DNA from: JALYXV01 sp963733505
GTDB taxonomy: Bacteria; Actinomycetota; Acidimicrobiia; Acidimicrobiales; Palsa-688
Direction: 5' to 3'
DNA length: 64,000 nt
Assembly (NCBI GenBank): GCA_963733505.1
Contig: CAVTDW010000028.1
Location: forward strand, 62,001 to 126,000
The notes under the pieces are model-generated. The model saw only the letters and a program-made list of their open reading frames with translations. It made no database searches and was not told where the DNA came from. Of this stretch, positions 53,888 through 61,763 are shown piece by piece. Position 1 is the first letter of the stretch; each line of letters opens with the position of its first letter. Both the position numbers and the translations under genes were made by a program.

Positions 53888-55234
53888 ATGTCGCATCGGC
53901 TGCTCGTCATCGGCGGCGACGCGGGTGGCATGGCGGCGGCCTCGACGGCCCGCCGCCGGGGGGCCGACTTCGAAATCGTGGCCCTGGAGCAGGGCCCGCA
54001 CACCAGCTACTCGGCGTGTGGGATTCCGTACGTGATCAGCGGCGACGTGTGGGCGCTCGACGAGCTGATCGTGCGCACCCCGCAGCAGTTTCGCGACCAG
54101 CTGCGAATCGACGTTCGCACCGGCCACCGGGCCATGGCAATCGACCTCGACCGCCGGACCGTCGAGGTGCGAAATCTGGCCCAGGAGCGCACCTACACGC
54201 TGGGCTTCGACCTGTTGCACATCGCGACCGGCGCCCGGCCGCGCCGGCCGCCCATTCCGGGCATCGACGGCCCCAACGTGTACGGGGTGCAAACCCTCGG
54301 GGACGCGGCCCACCTGCTGGAGGCAGTCAAGGCAGGGGAGTGCGAACAGGTCGTGGTCATCGGCGGGGGGTACATCGGCCTTGAGCTGGCCGAGGCGTTC
54401 GTGAAGCGCCAGGCATCGGTCACGGTGGTCGAGCAGTCCGAGGAGGTCATGGGCACCCTCGACCCCGACATGGGAGCCGACGTGGCAGTCGCCATGCGCC
54501 AACACGGGATCACCCTGCACACCGGCGAAAAGGTGACCGCCATCGAGCCCGGCGCGGTGACCACCAGCCAGCGCACCGTGCCCACCGACCTGGTCATCCT
54601 CGGCCTGGGGGTCGAGCCCAACTCCGACCTGGCCGCCGACGCGGGCATCGACATCGGGGTTCGCAACGCCATCGCCGTCGATCGTCGCCAGCGCACCTCG
54701 GTCGAGGGCATCTGGGCTGCGGGAGACTGTTGCCAGTCCCGGTCGATCGTCACCGGCCAGCCGATCTACGTGGCGCTCGGAACGGTGGCCAACAAGCAGG
54801 CGCGGGTGGCGGGGATCAATATCGCGGGCGGGTACGCCACCTTCCCGGGGGTCGTGGGCACCGCCATCACCAAGCTGTGCTCCCTCGAGGTGGGCCGGAC
54901 CGGGGTCAACGAGCGCGAGGCCAAGGCCGCGGGCTTCGAGTACGTCGTGGCCAAGATCGAAAGCACGACGCGGGCCGGCTATTACCCCGGCGCCGGGACG
55001 ATCAAGGTGAAGCTGCTGGCCGAGCGGGTCACGGGCCGGATACTCGGGGGCCAAGTGGTCGGCAACGAGGGGACAGCCAAGCGCATCGACGTGCTGGCGA
55101 CGGCCATCACCGCCGGGATGACGGCCGAGGATCTGGTGTATCTCGACCTGTCCTACGCGCCGCCGTTCTCACCGTTGTGGGATCCCGTCCAGCAGGCCGC
55201 CCGGCGGGCGCTCAGCATGCAGGAGGCGGGATAG
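53888..55234 (+). CDS. FAD-dependent CoA-disulfide reductase-like oxidoreductase
   Basis: A 448-residue pyridine-nucleotide disulfide oxidoreductase of the single-cysteine subclass. The FAD motif is LLVIGGDAGGMAAAS; the redox Cys is in SYSACGIPYVISG (about residue 43), as in CoA-disulfide reductase and NADH oxidase; the NAD(P)H motif is VVVIGGGYIGLELAEAF. The C-terminal dimerisation domain is intact. It could reduce CoA disulfide or act as an NADH oxidase or peroxidase; sequence alone does not decide. ATG 53888 is the first in frame. Confidence 0.87.
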   Translation: MSHRLLVIGGDAGGMAAASTARRRGADFEIVALEQGPHTSYSACGIPYVISGDVWALDELIVRTPQQFRDQLRIDVRTGHRAMAIDLDRRTVEVRNLAQERTYTLGFDLLHIATGARPRRPPIPGIDGPNVYGVQTLGDAAHLLEAVKAGECEQVVVIGGGYIGLELAEAFVKRQASVTVVEQSEEVMGTLDPDMGADVAVAMRQHGITLHTGEKVTAIEPGAVTTSQRTVPTDLVILGLGVEPNSDLAADAGIDIGVRNAIAVDRRQRTSVEGIWAAGDCCQSRSIVTGQPIYVALGTVANKQARVAGINIAGGYATFPGVVGTAITKLCSLEVGRTGVNEREAKAAGFEYVVAKIESTTRAGYYPGAGTIKVKLLAERVTGRILGGQVVGNEGTAKRIDVLATAITAGMTAEDLVYLDLSYAPPFSPLWDPVQQAARRALSMQEAG

Positions 55235-55245
55235 CCTCCGACGTA

Positions 55246-55923
55246 ATGGCGAGCAGGCCGGCCGACGCCCACGATCTCTTGCGGTGGAGCGAAGCCCTGT
55301 CCGGAATTGCCCGCACCGGCCTCGGGTTCAGCGACAACCTGTACGAGCGGGAACGCTTCGAGGAGGTCCTGAAGGTCGCGGCCGACATCCGGGTGGCAGC
55401 GGGCATGGAGTTGGAGGCCGAGGTGCTGGTCGAGGAGTGGCTGCGGACGGTCGGTCGCGGCGTTCCCGGTTACGTGACGCCGAAAGTCGCGGTCGGTGCC
55501 GTCGTCGGCAACGACGAGGGGCAGATCCTGCTGATCCAACGGGCGGACTCAGGCGTGTGGCTGTACCCGACGGGCTGGGCCGACGTCGGCTACTCGGCCT
55601 CCGAGGTGGCGGCCAAAGAGGTGTTCGAGGAGACCGGTATCGAGGTGGAGCCGCTGCGACTGATCGCGGTGCTCGACGGGCTGCGCCTGGGCTTCACGTC
55701 CGTCCCGCTGTACTCGCTGGTGTTCCACTGCCGGGCCGTCGGTGGCTCGCTCGAACGCCACCCGCTCGAGACCCGAGATGTGGGTTGGTTCTCCGAGGAC
55801 GAGATGCCCTCACCGCTCGCCGGGGCGGACCGTTGGCGCCCCGCAGCCTTCGCCGCCATCCGGGGGGAGCCCATCGACGTGGTATTCGACCGGCCCCGCA
55901 AACCTCCGTGGCGCGAGGAGTGA
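55246..55923 (+). CDS. NUDIX hydrolase with N-terminal Nudix_N domain
   Basis: A 225-residue protein. An N-terminal helical domain (LLRWSEALSGIARTGLGFS) marks the ADP-compound-hydrolase subgroup. The Nudix box is GYSASEVAAKEVFEETGIEV; the usual Arg before EVFEE is Lys. Such proteins hydrolyse nucleotide sugars or dinucleotides; the exact substrate is unknown. It follows the flavoprotein by 11 bases and is probably cotranscribed. Confidence 0.87.
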   Translation: MASRPADAHDLLRWSEALSGIARTGLGFSDNLYERERFEEVLKVAADIRVAAGMELEAEVLVEEWLRTVGRGVPGYVTPKVAVGAVVGNDEGQILLIQRADSGVWLYPTGWADVGYSASEVAAKEVFEETGIEVEPLRLIAVLDGLRLGFTSVPLYSLVFHCRAVGGSLERHPLETRDVGWFSEDEMPSPLAGADRWRPAAFAAIRGEPIDVVFDRPRKPPWREE

Positions 55924-55945
55924 CCGGGTCGGCCCGCGGCGTCTG

Positions 55946-55991
55946 AGCCTGCGTCAGCCCCCAGCCAGCCTGCGTCAGCCCCCAGCCAGCC
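55946..55991. repeat. 21-bp direct duplication after the NUDIX gene
   Basis: AGCCTGCGTCAGCCCCCAGCC occurs twice in perfect tandem (55946 and 55967), with a partial third start. It lies between the NUDIX stop and the convergent minus-strand gene stop at 56004. Confidence 0.85.
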
Positions 55992-56003
55992 GCCGGACCG
56001 CCC

Positions 56004-56465
56004 TTAGGGCTGGAGCTGGCGGAGCACCTCTTCGATGATCGAGATCCCCCCCTGGCTGCGTTCCCAGGTGTCACCGATCGGTTCGTGATCGACGAGGCCC
56101 GCCGCGTCGGGCGCCAACCCGAGCGCCGCGGTCGCCGCGGCCGTCAACGGCGCGGGCTCGATCTCGTCGCCATATGCCGGGAACGCCTCAAGGCCGTCCC
56201 AGAGCTGGTCCAGGGGCGCCGCCGGGTCATCCCCGGAGGCCAGGGCGAAGGCGACCTGCTCGAACACCTCGCTGGTACCAACCCCAGGTGGTCGCCGGTA
56301 GCCCGCCACCGGGTGCAGCCGCCACTCGATCGTGATGCCGTTGGGGCCGTCGGGGCGCAGCCAAACCTGCGAGCCGTTCACGTAGGCGTCGACCGGTTCG
56401 CCGAAGCGGTTGTCCAAGGCGATGATCAGCGCCCGCGAGACCCGCCAAATGCACGTAGGTGTCAT
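56004..56465 (-). CDS. Conserved hypothetical protein
   Basis: A 153-residue protein. The first part is beta-rich with DNRFGEPVDAYVNGSQVWLR and ITIEWRLHPVAGYRRPPGVG; the later part is acidic and helical. No membrane helix or known motif is visible. It ends opposite the NUDIX gene and lies 30 bases downstream of the PAC2 gene, with which it may be cotranscribed. The start is not certain; the first residues MTPTCIW are poorly typical. Confidence 0.6.
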   Translation of the reverse strand: MTPTCIWRVSRALIIALDNRFGEPVDAYVNGSQVWLRPDGPNGITIEWRLHPVAGYRRPPGVGTSEVFEQVAFALASGDDPAAPLDQLWDGLEAFPAYGDEIEPAPLTAAATAALGLAPDAAGLVDHEPIGDTWERSQGGISIIEEVLRQLQP

Positions 56466-56495
56466 GGCCGTCGGGGCACCATCAGCATCGGGGAG

Positions 56496-57386
56496 TCAGT
56501 CGCGGCCGTGCTCCCGGAGGAAGCGCTCGGCTTCCGCGGCCAGACTGTCGGCGGTCGGCAGGACGACATCGGCGGTCGGGCCCTCGGCGGCCAGCCGGTC
56601 CGAGGCCTCCTCGAGTTGGGCCACGTACGCCGCCGCGTCGTCGTCGTCCGCCACGCGCTCGTCGACCTGCTGCACGTACACCTGGCTGGCGGCCCGCAGC
56701 TCGACGGGATCGAGTCGGGTGCCCACCAGCGTGGCCGTTCGCTCGACCAGCGCCAGGGCCGCCTTGGGCGAGGTCACCTGGTGGACGTAGTGCGGGATCG
56801 ACGCCCACAGGCCGACCGACGGCAGGCCGGCTCGAATGCAGGCGTCATGCAGCACGCCGACGATGCCCGTCTCGCCCTCGTAATGCGAGATTTCGAGCCC
56901 GAATCGGCTCGCCAGCGACGGCTCGTACGCCGCCCCCGCCACGGGAACAGGCCGGGTATGGGGGACATCGGCGAGCAGCGCGCCGAGCGTCAAGATCATC
57001 TGTGCGCCGACCGCCTTGGCGACCGCCAGGACGCTCTCGCAGAATCCCCGCCACCGCAGTTGCGGTTCGACGCCTCGCAAGATCACCACGTCTCGTCCCG
57101 CCCCCGGGATGGGACCGGCCAGCAGCAGCGTCTCGGGCCAGTCGATCTGGCGGATCGCGCCACCGTCGGTCATGCGGATGGTGGGCCGGGCGGCGGTGAA
57201 GTCGAAGAATTCTTCCGGGTCGATGGTCGCGAACCGGCGTACCGGCCAGCTCTCGGCGAGATACCGGGCGGCCATCGACGCGGCCTCGCCGGCATCGCTC
57301 CACCCCTCGAACGCCACGATCATGATGGGCTGCCTCAGCTGAGGGCGGTGCTCCCAGCGCACAACCGAAGCAGCGTCGAGGCCCAT
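56496..57386 (-). CDS. PAC2 (proteasome assembly chaperone-like) family protein
   Basis: A 296-residue PAC2-family protein. Typical parts are PIMIVAFEGWSDAGEAAS near the start, VILRGVEPQLRWRGFCE, and VGLWASIPHYVHQVTSPKAAL. Actinobacteria have a 20S proteasome and several PAC2 homologues; whether this one assists assembly is not established. The C-terminal 60 residues are acidic and helical. It is divergent from the GNAT gene. Confidence 0.88.
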   Translation of the reverse strand: MGLDAASVVRWEHRPQLRQPIMIVAFEGWSDAGEAASMAARYLAESWPVRRFATIDPEEFFDFTAARPTIRMTDGGAIRQIDWPETLLLAGPIPGAGRDVVILRGVEPQLRWRGFCESVLAVAKAVGAQMILTLGALLADVPHTRPVPVAGAAYEPSLASRFGLEISHYEGETGIVGVLHDACIRAGLPSVGLWASIPHYVHQVTSPKAALALVERTATLVGTRLDPVELRAASQVYVQQVDERVADDDDAAAYVAQLEEASDRLAAEGPTADVVLPTADSLAAEAERFLREHGRD

Positions 57387-57567
57387 GACGACCTCACGCT
57401 ACCGGCAGAAGAGAGGGGAGGGGGGCCGGTGGACAGGGGGGGAGTCAACCGGCCGCTTCCCTCCCACTGGAAATCTACCCTAGCCACCGCGGGTCCGGTT
57501 TACACCCCATTTTTTGTTAATCCACCGTGAATATCCCCCGCCCGGCGAGTCCCCCTAGTCTTGTCCG

Positions 57568-58044
57568 GTGTCCACGCCGCTCCGAATCGCCGAGGTCACC
57601 GAGGTCGGTGACGACCTCGTGGAGGCAGTCGGCCGGCTGGTCCGTCAACTCTCTTCCTCGTCGCCACCGCCCACGACTGCCGAGCTCGAGGCGATCGTGG
57701 CGTCGCCTACCACCATGCTGCTCGTCGCAGGCGAAGGGCCCGCAATAGTGGGCATGCTGACACTGGTCGTCTTCCGCATCCCCACGGGGGTGCGGGCGTG
57801 GATCGAGGACGTCGTGGTCGACGAGTCGGCCCGGGGAGGCGGTGTCGGCGCAGCGCTCTCGCGTCACGCCCTCGACCTGGCGGCCGAATGCGGCGCCAGG
57901 ACCGTGGAGCTGACGTCGCGGCCGTCGCGCCAGGCTGCCAACCGCCTGTACCGGCGACTGGGATTCCAGCCCCGCGAGACCAACGTCTACCGCTACGAAA
58001 GCCCACGCCCGGTCGCGGACGGCGAGTCGGGCGGAGGGCGGTAG
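57568..58044 (+). CDS. GNAT family N-acetyltransferase
   Basis: A 158-residue acetyltransferase. The acetyl-CoA loop is ESARGGGVGAALSRHAL (R/Q-x2-G-x-G/A), with IEDVVVD before it and ANRLYRRLGFQPRETNVYRY at the end. The substrate is unknown. GTG 57568 starts after a TAGTCTTGTCC stretch. It is followed by citrate synthase after 59 bases. Confidence 0.85.
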   Translation: MSTPLRIAEVTEVGDDLVEAVGRLVRQLSSSSPPPTTAELEAIVASPTTMLLVAGEGPAIVGMLTLVVFRIPTGVRAWIEDVVVDESARGGGVGAALSRHALDLAAECGARTVELTSRPSRQAANRLYRRLGFQPRETNVYRYESPRPVADGESGGGR

Positions 58045-58103
58045 CATCCGAAGCGCCGCGCACTGGCGCGCCGGCATGCCTCGTCCGGCCTCAAGGAGGA
58101 CCC

Positions 58104-59375
58104 ATGCCCGAATCGATCACCATCACCGACAACCGCACTGGTTCATCGGTGGAGATCCCGATTGTCGACGGTGGGGTTTCCGCCGATCCGTGGCGAAAGC
58201 TGCTGCCGGGTGTCTGGTTCTCCGATCCCGGTTTCACCACGACCGCGCTCGGCACGAGCGCCATCACCTACCTCGACGGCGAGGAAGGGATCCTGCGCTA
58301 CCGGGGGTACCCGATCGAGCAGCTGGCCCAGAGCTCGACCTACCTTGAGGTTTCCTACCTGCTGATCCACGGGGAGCTGCCCACGCAGGCCCAGTACGAC
58401 CAGTGGCTGCACGACATCACCTACCACACCTTCATCCACGAGAACGTCCGGAAGCGCTTCCTGGAGGGCTTCCACTACGACGCCCACCCAATGGGCATGC
58501 TCGTCTCGGCCATGGGCGCGCTGTCGACGTTCTATCTCGAGGCCAAGGGGGTGGACGACCCCACCGTCCGGGCCAAGCAGATCACCCGGCTGATCGCCAA
58601 GATGCCCACCCTGGCCGCCGCCTGTCACCGCTTCAGCGTGGGCATGCCCTTCGTGTACCCCGACAACTCGATGTCGTTCGTGGAGAACTTCCTCTCCATG
58701 ATGTGGAAGGTCGCCGAGCCCCACTACGCCGCCGACCCCGTCTTGACCCACGCCCTCGACGTGCTGTTCATCCTCCACGCCGATCACGAACAGAACTGCG
58801 GCACCCTGGCGTTGCGCACCGTCGGCTCGGCCCACGCCGACCCCTATTCGGCCTGCGCCGCCGCCTGCGCCGCCCTCTACGGCCCCCGCCACGGTGGTGC
58901 CAACGAGGCAGTCATCAAGATGCTGACCGAGATCGGCACCATCGACGCTGTCCCGGACTTCATCAAGGCGGTCAAGGAGGGTCACGGCCGGCTCCAGGGC
59001 TTCGGCCACCGGGTGTACAAGAACTACGACCCCCGGGCCCAGATCATCAAGGGCATCGCGGACGACGTGTTCCAGGTAACGGGAAAGAACCCGCTGCTCG
59101 ACATCGCCCTCAAGCTGGAGGAGGTGGCGCTCTCCGACGAGTACTTCATCTCCCGCAAGCTCTATCCCAACGTCGACTTCTACTCCGGGCTCATCTACCA
59201 GGCCATGGGCTTCCCGATCGAGATGTTCACCGTGCTGTTCGCCATCCCCCGGACCACCGGCTGGCTGTCGCACTACGAGGAGCTGATGGTCCAGGACCAG
59301 AAGATCTACCGGCCACGGCAGCTGTGGACCGGTGCCGACGTGCGGCCGTACGTGCCGATCGACGCCCGCACCTAG
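58104..59375 (+). CDS. gltA: Citrate synthase
   Basis: A 423-residue citrate synthase. The substrate histidines and aspartate are seen in LHADHEQNCGT, YGPRHGGANEAVIKML and FPIEMFTVLFAIPRTTGW; GFGHRVYKNYDPRA holds the second active-site His. It condenses oxaloacetate with acetyl-CoA to start the TCA cycle. The strong ribosome-binding site AAGGAGGA precedes ATG 58104. The sequence fits the bacterial hexameric type; NADH regulation cannot be judged. Confidence 0.95.
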   Translation: MPESITITDNRTGSSVEIPIVDGGVSADPWRKLLPGVWFSDPGFTTTALGTSAITYLDGEEGILRYRGYPIEQLAQSSTYLEVSYLLIHGELPTQAQYDQWLHDITYHTFIHENVRKRFLEGFHYDAHPMGMLVSAMGALSTFYLEAKGVDDPTVRAKQITRLIAKMPTLAAACHRFSVGMPFVYPDNSMSFVENFLSMMWKVAEPHYAADPVLTHALDVLFILHADHEQNCGTLALRTVGSAHADPYSACAAACAALYGPRHGGANEAVIKMLTEIGTIDAVPDFIKAVKEGHGRLQGFGHRVYKNYDPRAQIIKGIADDVFQVTGKNPLLDIALKLEEVALSDEYFISRKLYPNVDFYSGLIYQAMGFPIEMFTVLFAIPRTTGWLSHYEELMVQDQKIYRPRQLWTGADVRPYVPIDART

Positions 59376-59405
59376 CTCCCAGCCTGCGCCCAGTACCCTG
59401 GCGCG

Positions 59406-59909
59406 GTGCGTCTCTCCCCTTCTGGCCTGCTGGCGTTAACCCGCACTCCTCAGGGGAAGAAGCTGATTCGCTACAGCGCCACGTCGATGATCTGCGTGGT
59501 CATCAGCACGGTAATCCTGACGTTTCTCGTCGGCGTCCTTCGCTGGGGCGCCTTCGGTGCCAGTTTGACGGCCACCACGATCTCGACCGTGCCGTCCTAT
59601 GAGCTGAATCGCAAGTGGGCGTGGGGGAAGAGCGGCAAGGGGCACCTGTGGCGTGAGGTCGTCCCGTTCTGGACGCTGGCCTTCATCGGCCTGGCCTTTT
59701 CCACGTGGGCATCAGTGGAGGCAGAGTCGATCGCCAAACACCACCACTTCCCGCACCTCCTGCACACCATCGTCGTCGACGGTGCGTTCATCGGAGCCTT
59801 CGGAGTGCTCTGGGTGGGCAAGTTCATCATCTTCAACAAGATCCTGTTCGCGCACCATCCCCAGGACCTCACCCCGGCGCTCGACGGACGCTCCGGCATC
59901 CCGGGCTAG
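59406..59909 (+). CDS. GtrA-like membrane protein
   Basis: A 167-residue membrane protein with four hydrophobic helices and the GtrA motif VPSYELNRKWAWG. GtrA-family proteins are proposed to flip or support undecaprenyl-linked sugars for surface glycans. GTG 59406 is the likely start. It opens a glycan-related group (methyltransferase, glycosyltransferase, sugar transferase) to the window end. Its stop lies in a tandem repeat. Confidence 0.83.
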   Translation: MRLSPSGLLALTRTPQGKKLIRYSATSMICVVISTVILTFLVGVLRWGAFGASLTATTISTVPSYELNRKWAWGKSGKGHLWREVVPFWTLAFIGLAFSTWASVEAESIAKHHHFPHLLHTIVVDGAFIGAFGVLWVGKFIIFNKILFAHHPQDLTPALDGRSGIPG

Positions 59910-59938
59910 CCGCCCCCTAGCCGCCCACTAGCCGCCCC
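59906..59938. repeat. 11-bp tandem repeat CTAGCCGCCCC, three copies, at a stop codon
   Basis: CTAGCCGCCCC (last base variable) begins at 59906, 59917 and 59928. The GtrA stop codon TAG (59907-59909) lies in copy one and TAG recurs in each copy. This resembles the stop-codon repeat at 46.5 kb. Confidence 0.9.
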
Positions 59939-59952
59939 GGAGGGGACGAACC

Positions 59953-60636
59953 GTGCGACCGCGAACCGACGACTGGTTGGCGCTGGCTCGCTCGGCCAAG
60001 GGCTTTATGCCCGACGACGAGGGTGTGGCGCTGTATCAGGCCGGGCTGGTCGCCGCGCACGGCGTAAGCCCATCGAGGCCGTTTCTCGAGATCGGCACGT
60101 ACTGCGGGAAGTCTGCTGTCTATCTCGGGGCGGCGGCCGAGGAAACGGGCACCGTGCTGTTCTCCGTCGACCACCACCGCGGTTCGGAGGAGAACCAAGC
60201 GGGCTGGGAACACCACGATCCCGCGCTCGTCGACCCGGCCAGCGGCCGCATGGACACCCTTCCGTGGGCCCGTCGCACGGTCGAGCGAGCCGCCTTGGAG
60301 GAGTCGGTCATCCTGGTCGTCGGCCCCTCGACCGTCGTGGCGGCGCAGTGGACGACCCCGTTGGCGTTGCTGTTCATCGACGGCGGCCACGGACGCGAGG
60401 TCGCGTGGGCGGACTACCGGGGGTGGGCACCCAAGGTGGCGCCCGGCGGCCTCCTGGCCATTCACGACGTCTTCGCCGATCCGGCCGACGGTGGCCGCCC
60501 GCCGTATGAGCTGTTCTGCGCGGCGCTGGCGTCAGGCCGCTTCGAGGCGTGCCCGGAGCTGGGCTGCGGCAGCCTCCGTGTCCTACGCCGGGCGGCCGAA
60601 CCCGAGCCCGAGGTGCCTCAGGCCAGTTCGGCGTAG
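59953..60636 (+). CDS. Class I SAM-dependent methyltransferase
   Basis: A 227-residue methyltransferase of the Methyltransf_24-like group. Motif I is PFLEIGTYCGKSAVYLGAAA, motif II region VLFSVDHHRGSEENQ, and LLFIDGGHGREVAWADYRGW with GGLLAIHDVF are typical. It may act on sugars or small molecules. GTG 59953 follows GGAGGGGACGAACC, a good ribosome-binding site. Its 3' end overlaps the convergent glycosyltransferase by 19 bases. Confidence 0.85.
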   Translation: MRPRTDDWLALARSAKGFMPDDEGVALYQAGLVAAHGVSPSRPFLEIGTYCGKSAVYLGAAAEETGTVLFSVDHHRGSEENQAGWEHHDPALVDPASGRMDTLPWARRTVERAALEESVILVVGPSTVVAAQWTTPLALLFIDGGHGREVAWADYRGWAPKVAPGGLLAIHDVFADPADGGRPPYELFCAALASGRFEACPELGCGSLRVLRRAAEPEPEVPQASSA

Positions 60637-61763
60637 AGCGCCGTCAGGCGCTCGCCCATCAACCGCACGTCGAACTCCTGCCTCAGCCGGGCCGTGGCGC
60701 CCGCGATGACCGACGCTCGCACGTCGTCATCGTCGAGCAACCTGACGACCGCCGTGGCCGCCGCCGCCGCATCGCCGAACGGGACGAGGAACCCGGTGAC
60801 GCCCTGGACGACCGTGTCGTGGTTTCCGACCACGTCGGACAGGACAACGGGAACTCCCGCCCGCATCGCTTCGAGTGGCACGTACGGGCCGCCCTCGTAG
60901 CGTGACAGCAGCACGAAGACGTCGAACTGCGCCATCAAGTCTGCGGCGTTGGGAACATGGCGGATCTGGTGGAACCGCCCCGCCAGTCCTGCGGCTGCAA
61001 CGGCGCGGTCGACCAGCTTCTGCTGCGGTCCGAGCCCCACCAGGAGGAAGTGCACCCCAGGCCGTCGGCGGGCCACGGCGGCACAGGCCCGGACAAACTG
61101 CTCGGGCGCCTTCTGGGCCGCCACCCGGGCCACCGTGGCGACCAGCGGAGTGGCGGGCGGCAAGCCCAGGCGGCCTCGCAGGTCGTCCCAATCGCCATCT
61201 CGGGCCGGCGGCGCTTCGAGTTCGATGCCGTTGGGGATGACCACCACCCGCGCCTCGGGCACCAACTTCAGGGCAACCACGCGCGCCCCCTCCGTGGGCG
61301 ACACGGCCACGAATCGCGCCGTCAGGCGACCAAGTCCCCGCTCGAACGCCACGGCCGGTACCGACGTCATCAGGCCGTTCGGGGTGTACACGCACGGCAG
61401 CCCGGCGCCCCGAGCGGCCAGCCGGGCCACGGCCCCTCCCACCGAACTATGGCCGTGGAGCACCTCGGGTCGCACCTCCGAGATCACCCGTCCGACGGCA
61501 CCAACGGCGCTCGCGTTGGTTGGATGAAGGGGGTTGCGGCGCATGTCGACGACGTGGAGGGTGGCGCCCGCCGCCTGAAGGCGGCCCGCGGCAGTCGTGT
61601 CTGCCAGCGCTCCCGAGCGGCCCGCGACGCCCTCGTGCTGCGCCAGGGCGATGTGGTGCTCGACGCCCGGCGTGGACGACACGGCGTCGAGCACGTAGCG
61701 CGCCGTCCCGCCACGTACCGCCTCCAGGACGTGCAGGACCCTCGTCGACGCAGGTTGGGTCAG
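60618..61763 (-). CDS. Family 4 glycosyltransferase, probable CTG start
   Basis: About 381 residues. The N-terminal domain begins RVLHVLEAVRGGTARYVLDA; the C-terminal domain has VATVARVAAQKAPEQFVRAC and VLLSRYEGGPYVPLEAMRAG (E-x7-E). The open frame runs on upstream in non-homologous sequence. The only start near the conserved N-terminus is CTG 61763, which overlaps the sugar-transferase stop as CTGA. No ATG, GTG or TTG lies between it and the conserved part. Probably adds a later sugar to the lipid-linked glycan. Confidence 0.82.
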   Translation of the reverse strand: MTQPASTRVLHVLEAVRGGTARYVLDAVSSTPGVEHHIALAQHEGVAGRSGALADTTAAGRLQAAGATLHVVDMRRNPLHPTNASAVGAVGRVISEVRPEVLHGHSSVGGAVARLAARGAGLPCVYTPNGLMTSVPAVAFERGLGRLTARFVAVSPTEGARVVALKLVPEARVVVIPNGIELEAPPARDGDWDDLRGRLGLPPATPLVATVARVAAQKAPEQFVRACAAVARRRPGVHFLLVGLGPQQKLVDRAVAAAGLAGRFHQIRHVPNAADLMAQFDVFVLLSRYEGGPYVPLEAMRAGVPVVLSDVVGNHDTVVQGVTGFLVPFGDAAAAATAVVRLLDDDDVRASVIAGATARLRQEFDVRLMGERLTALYAELA

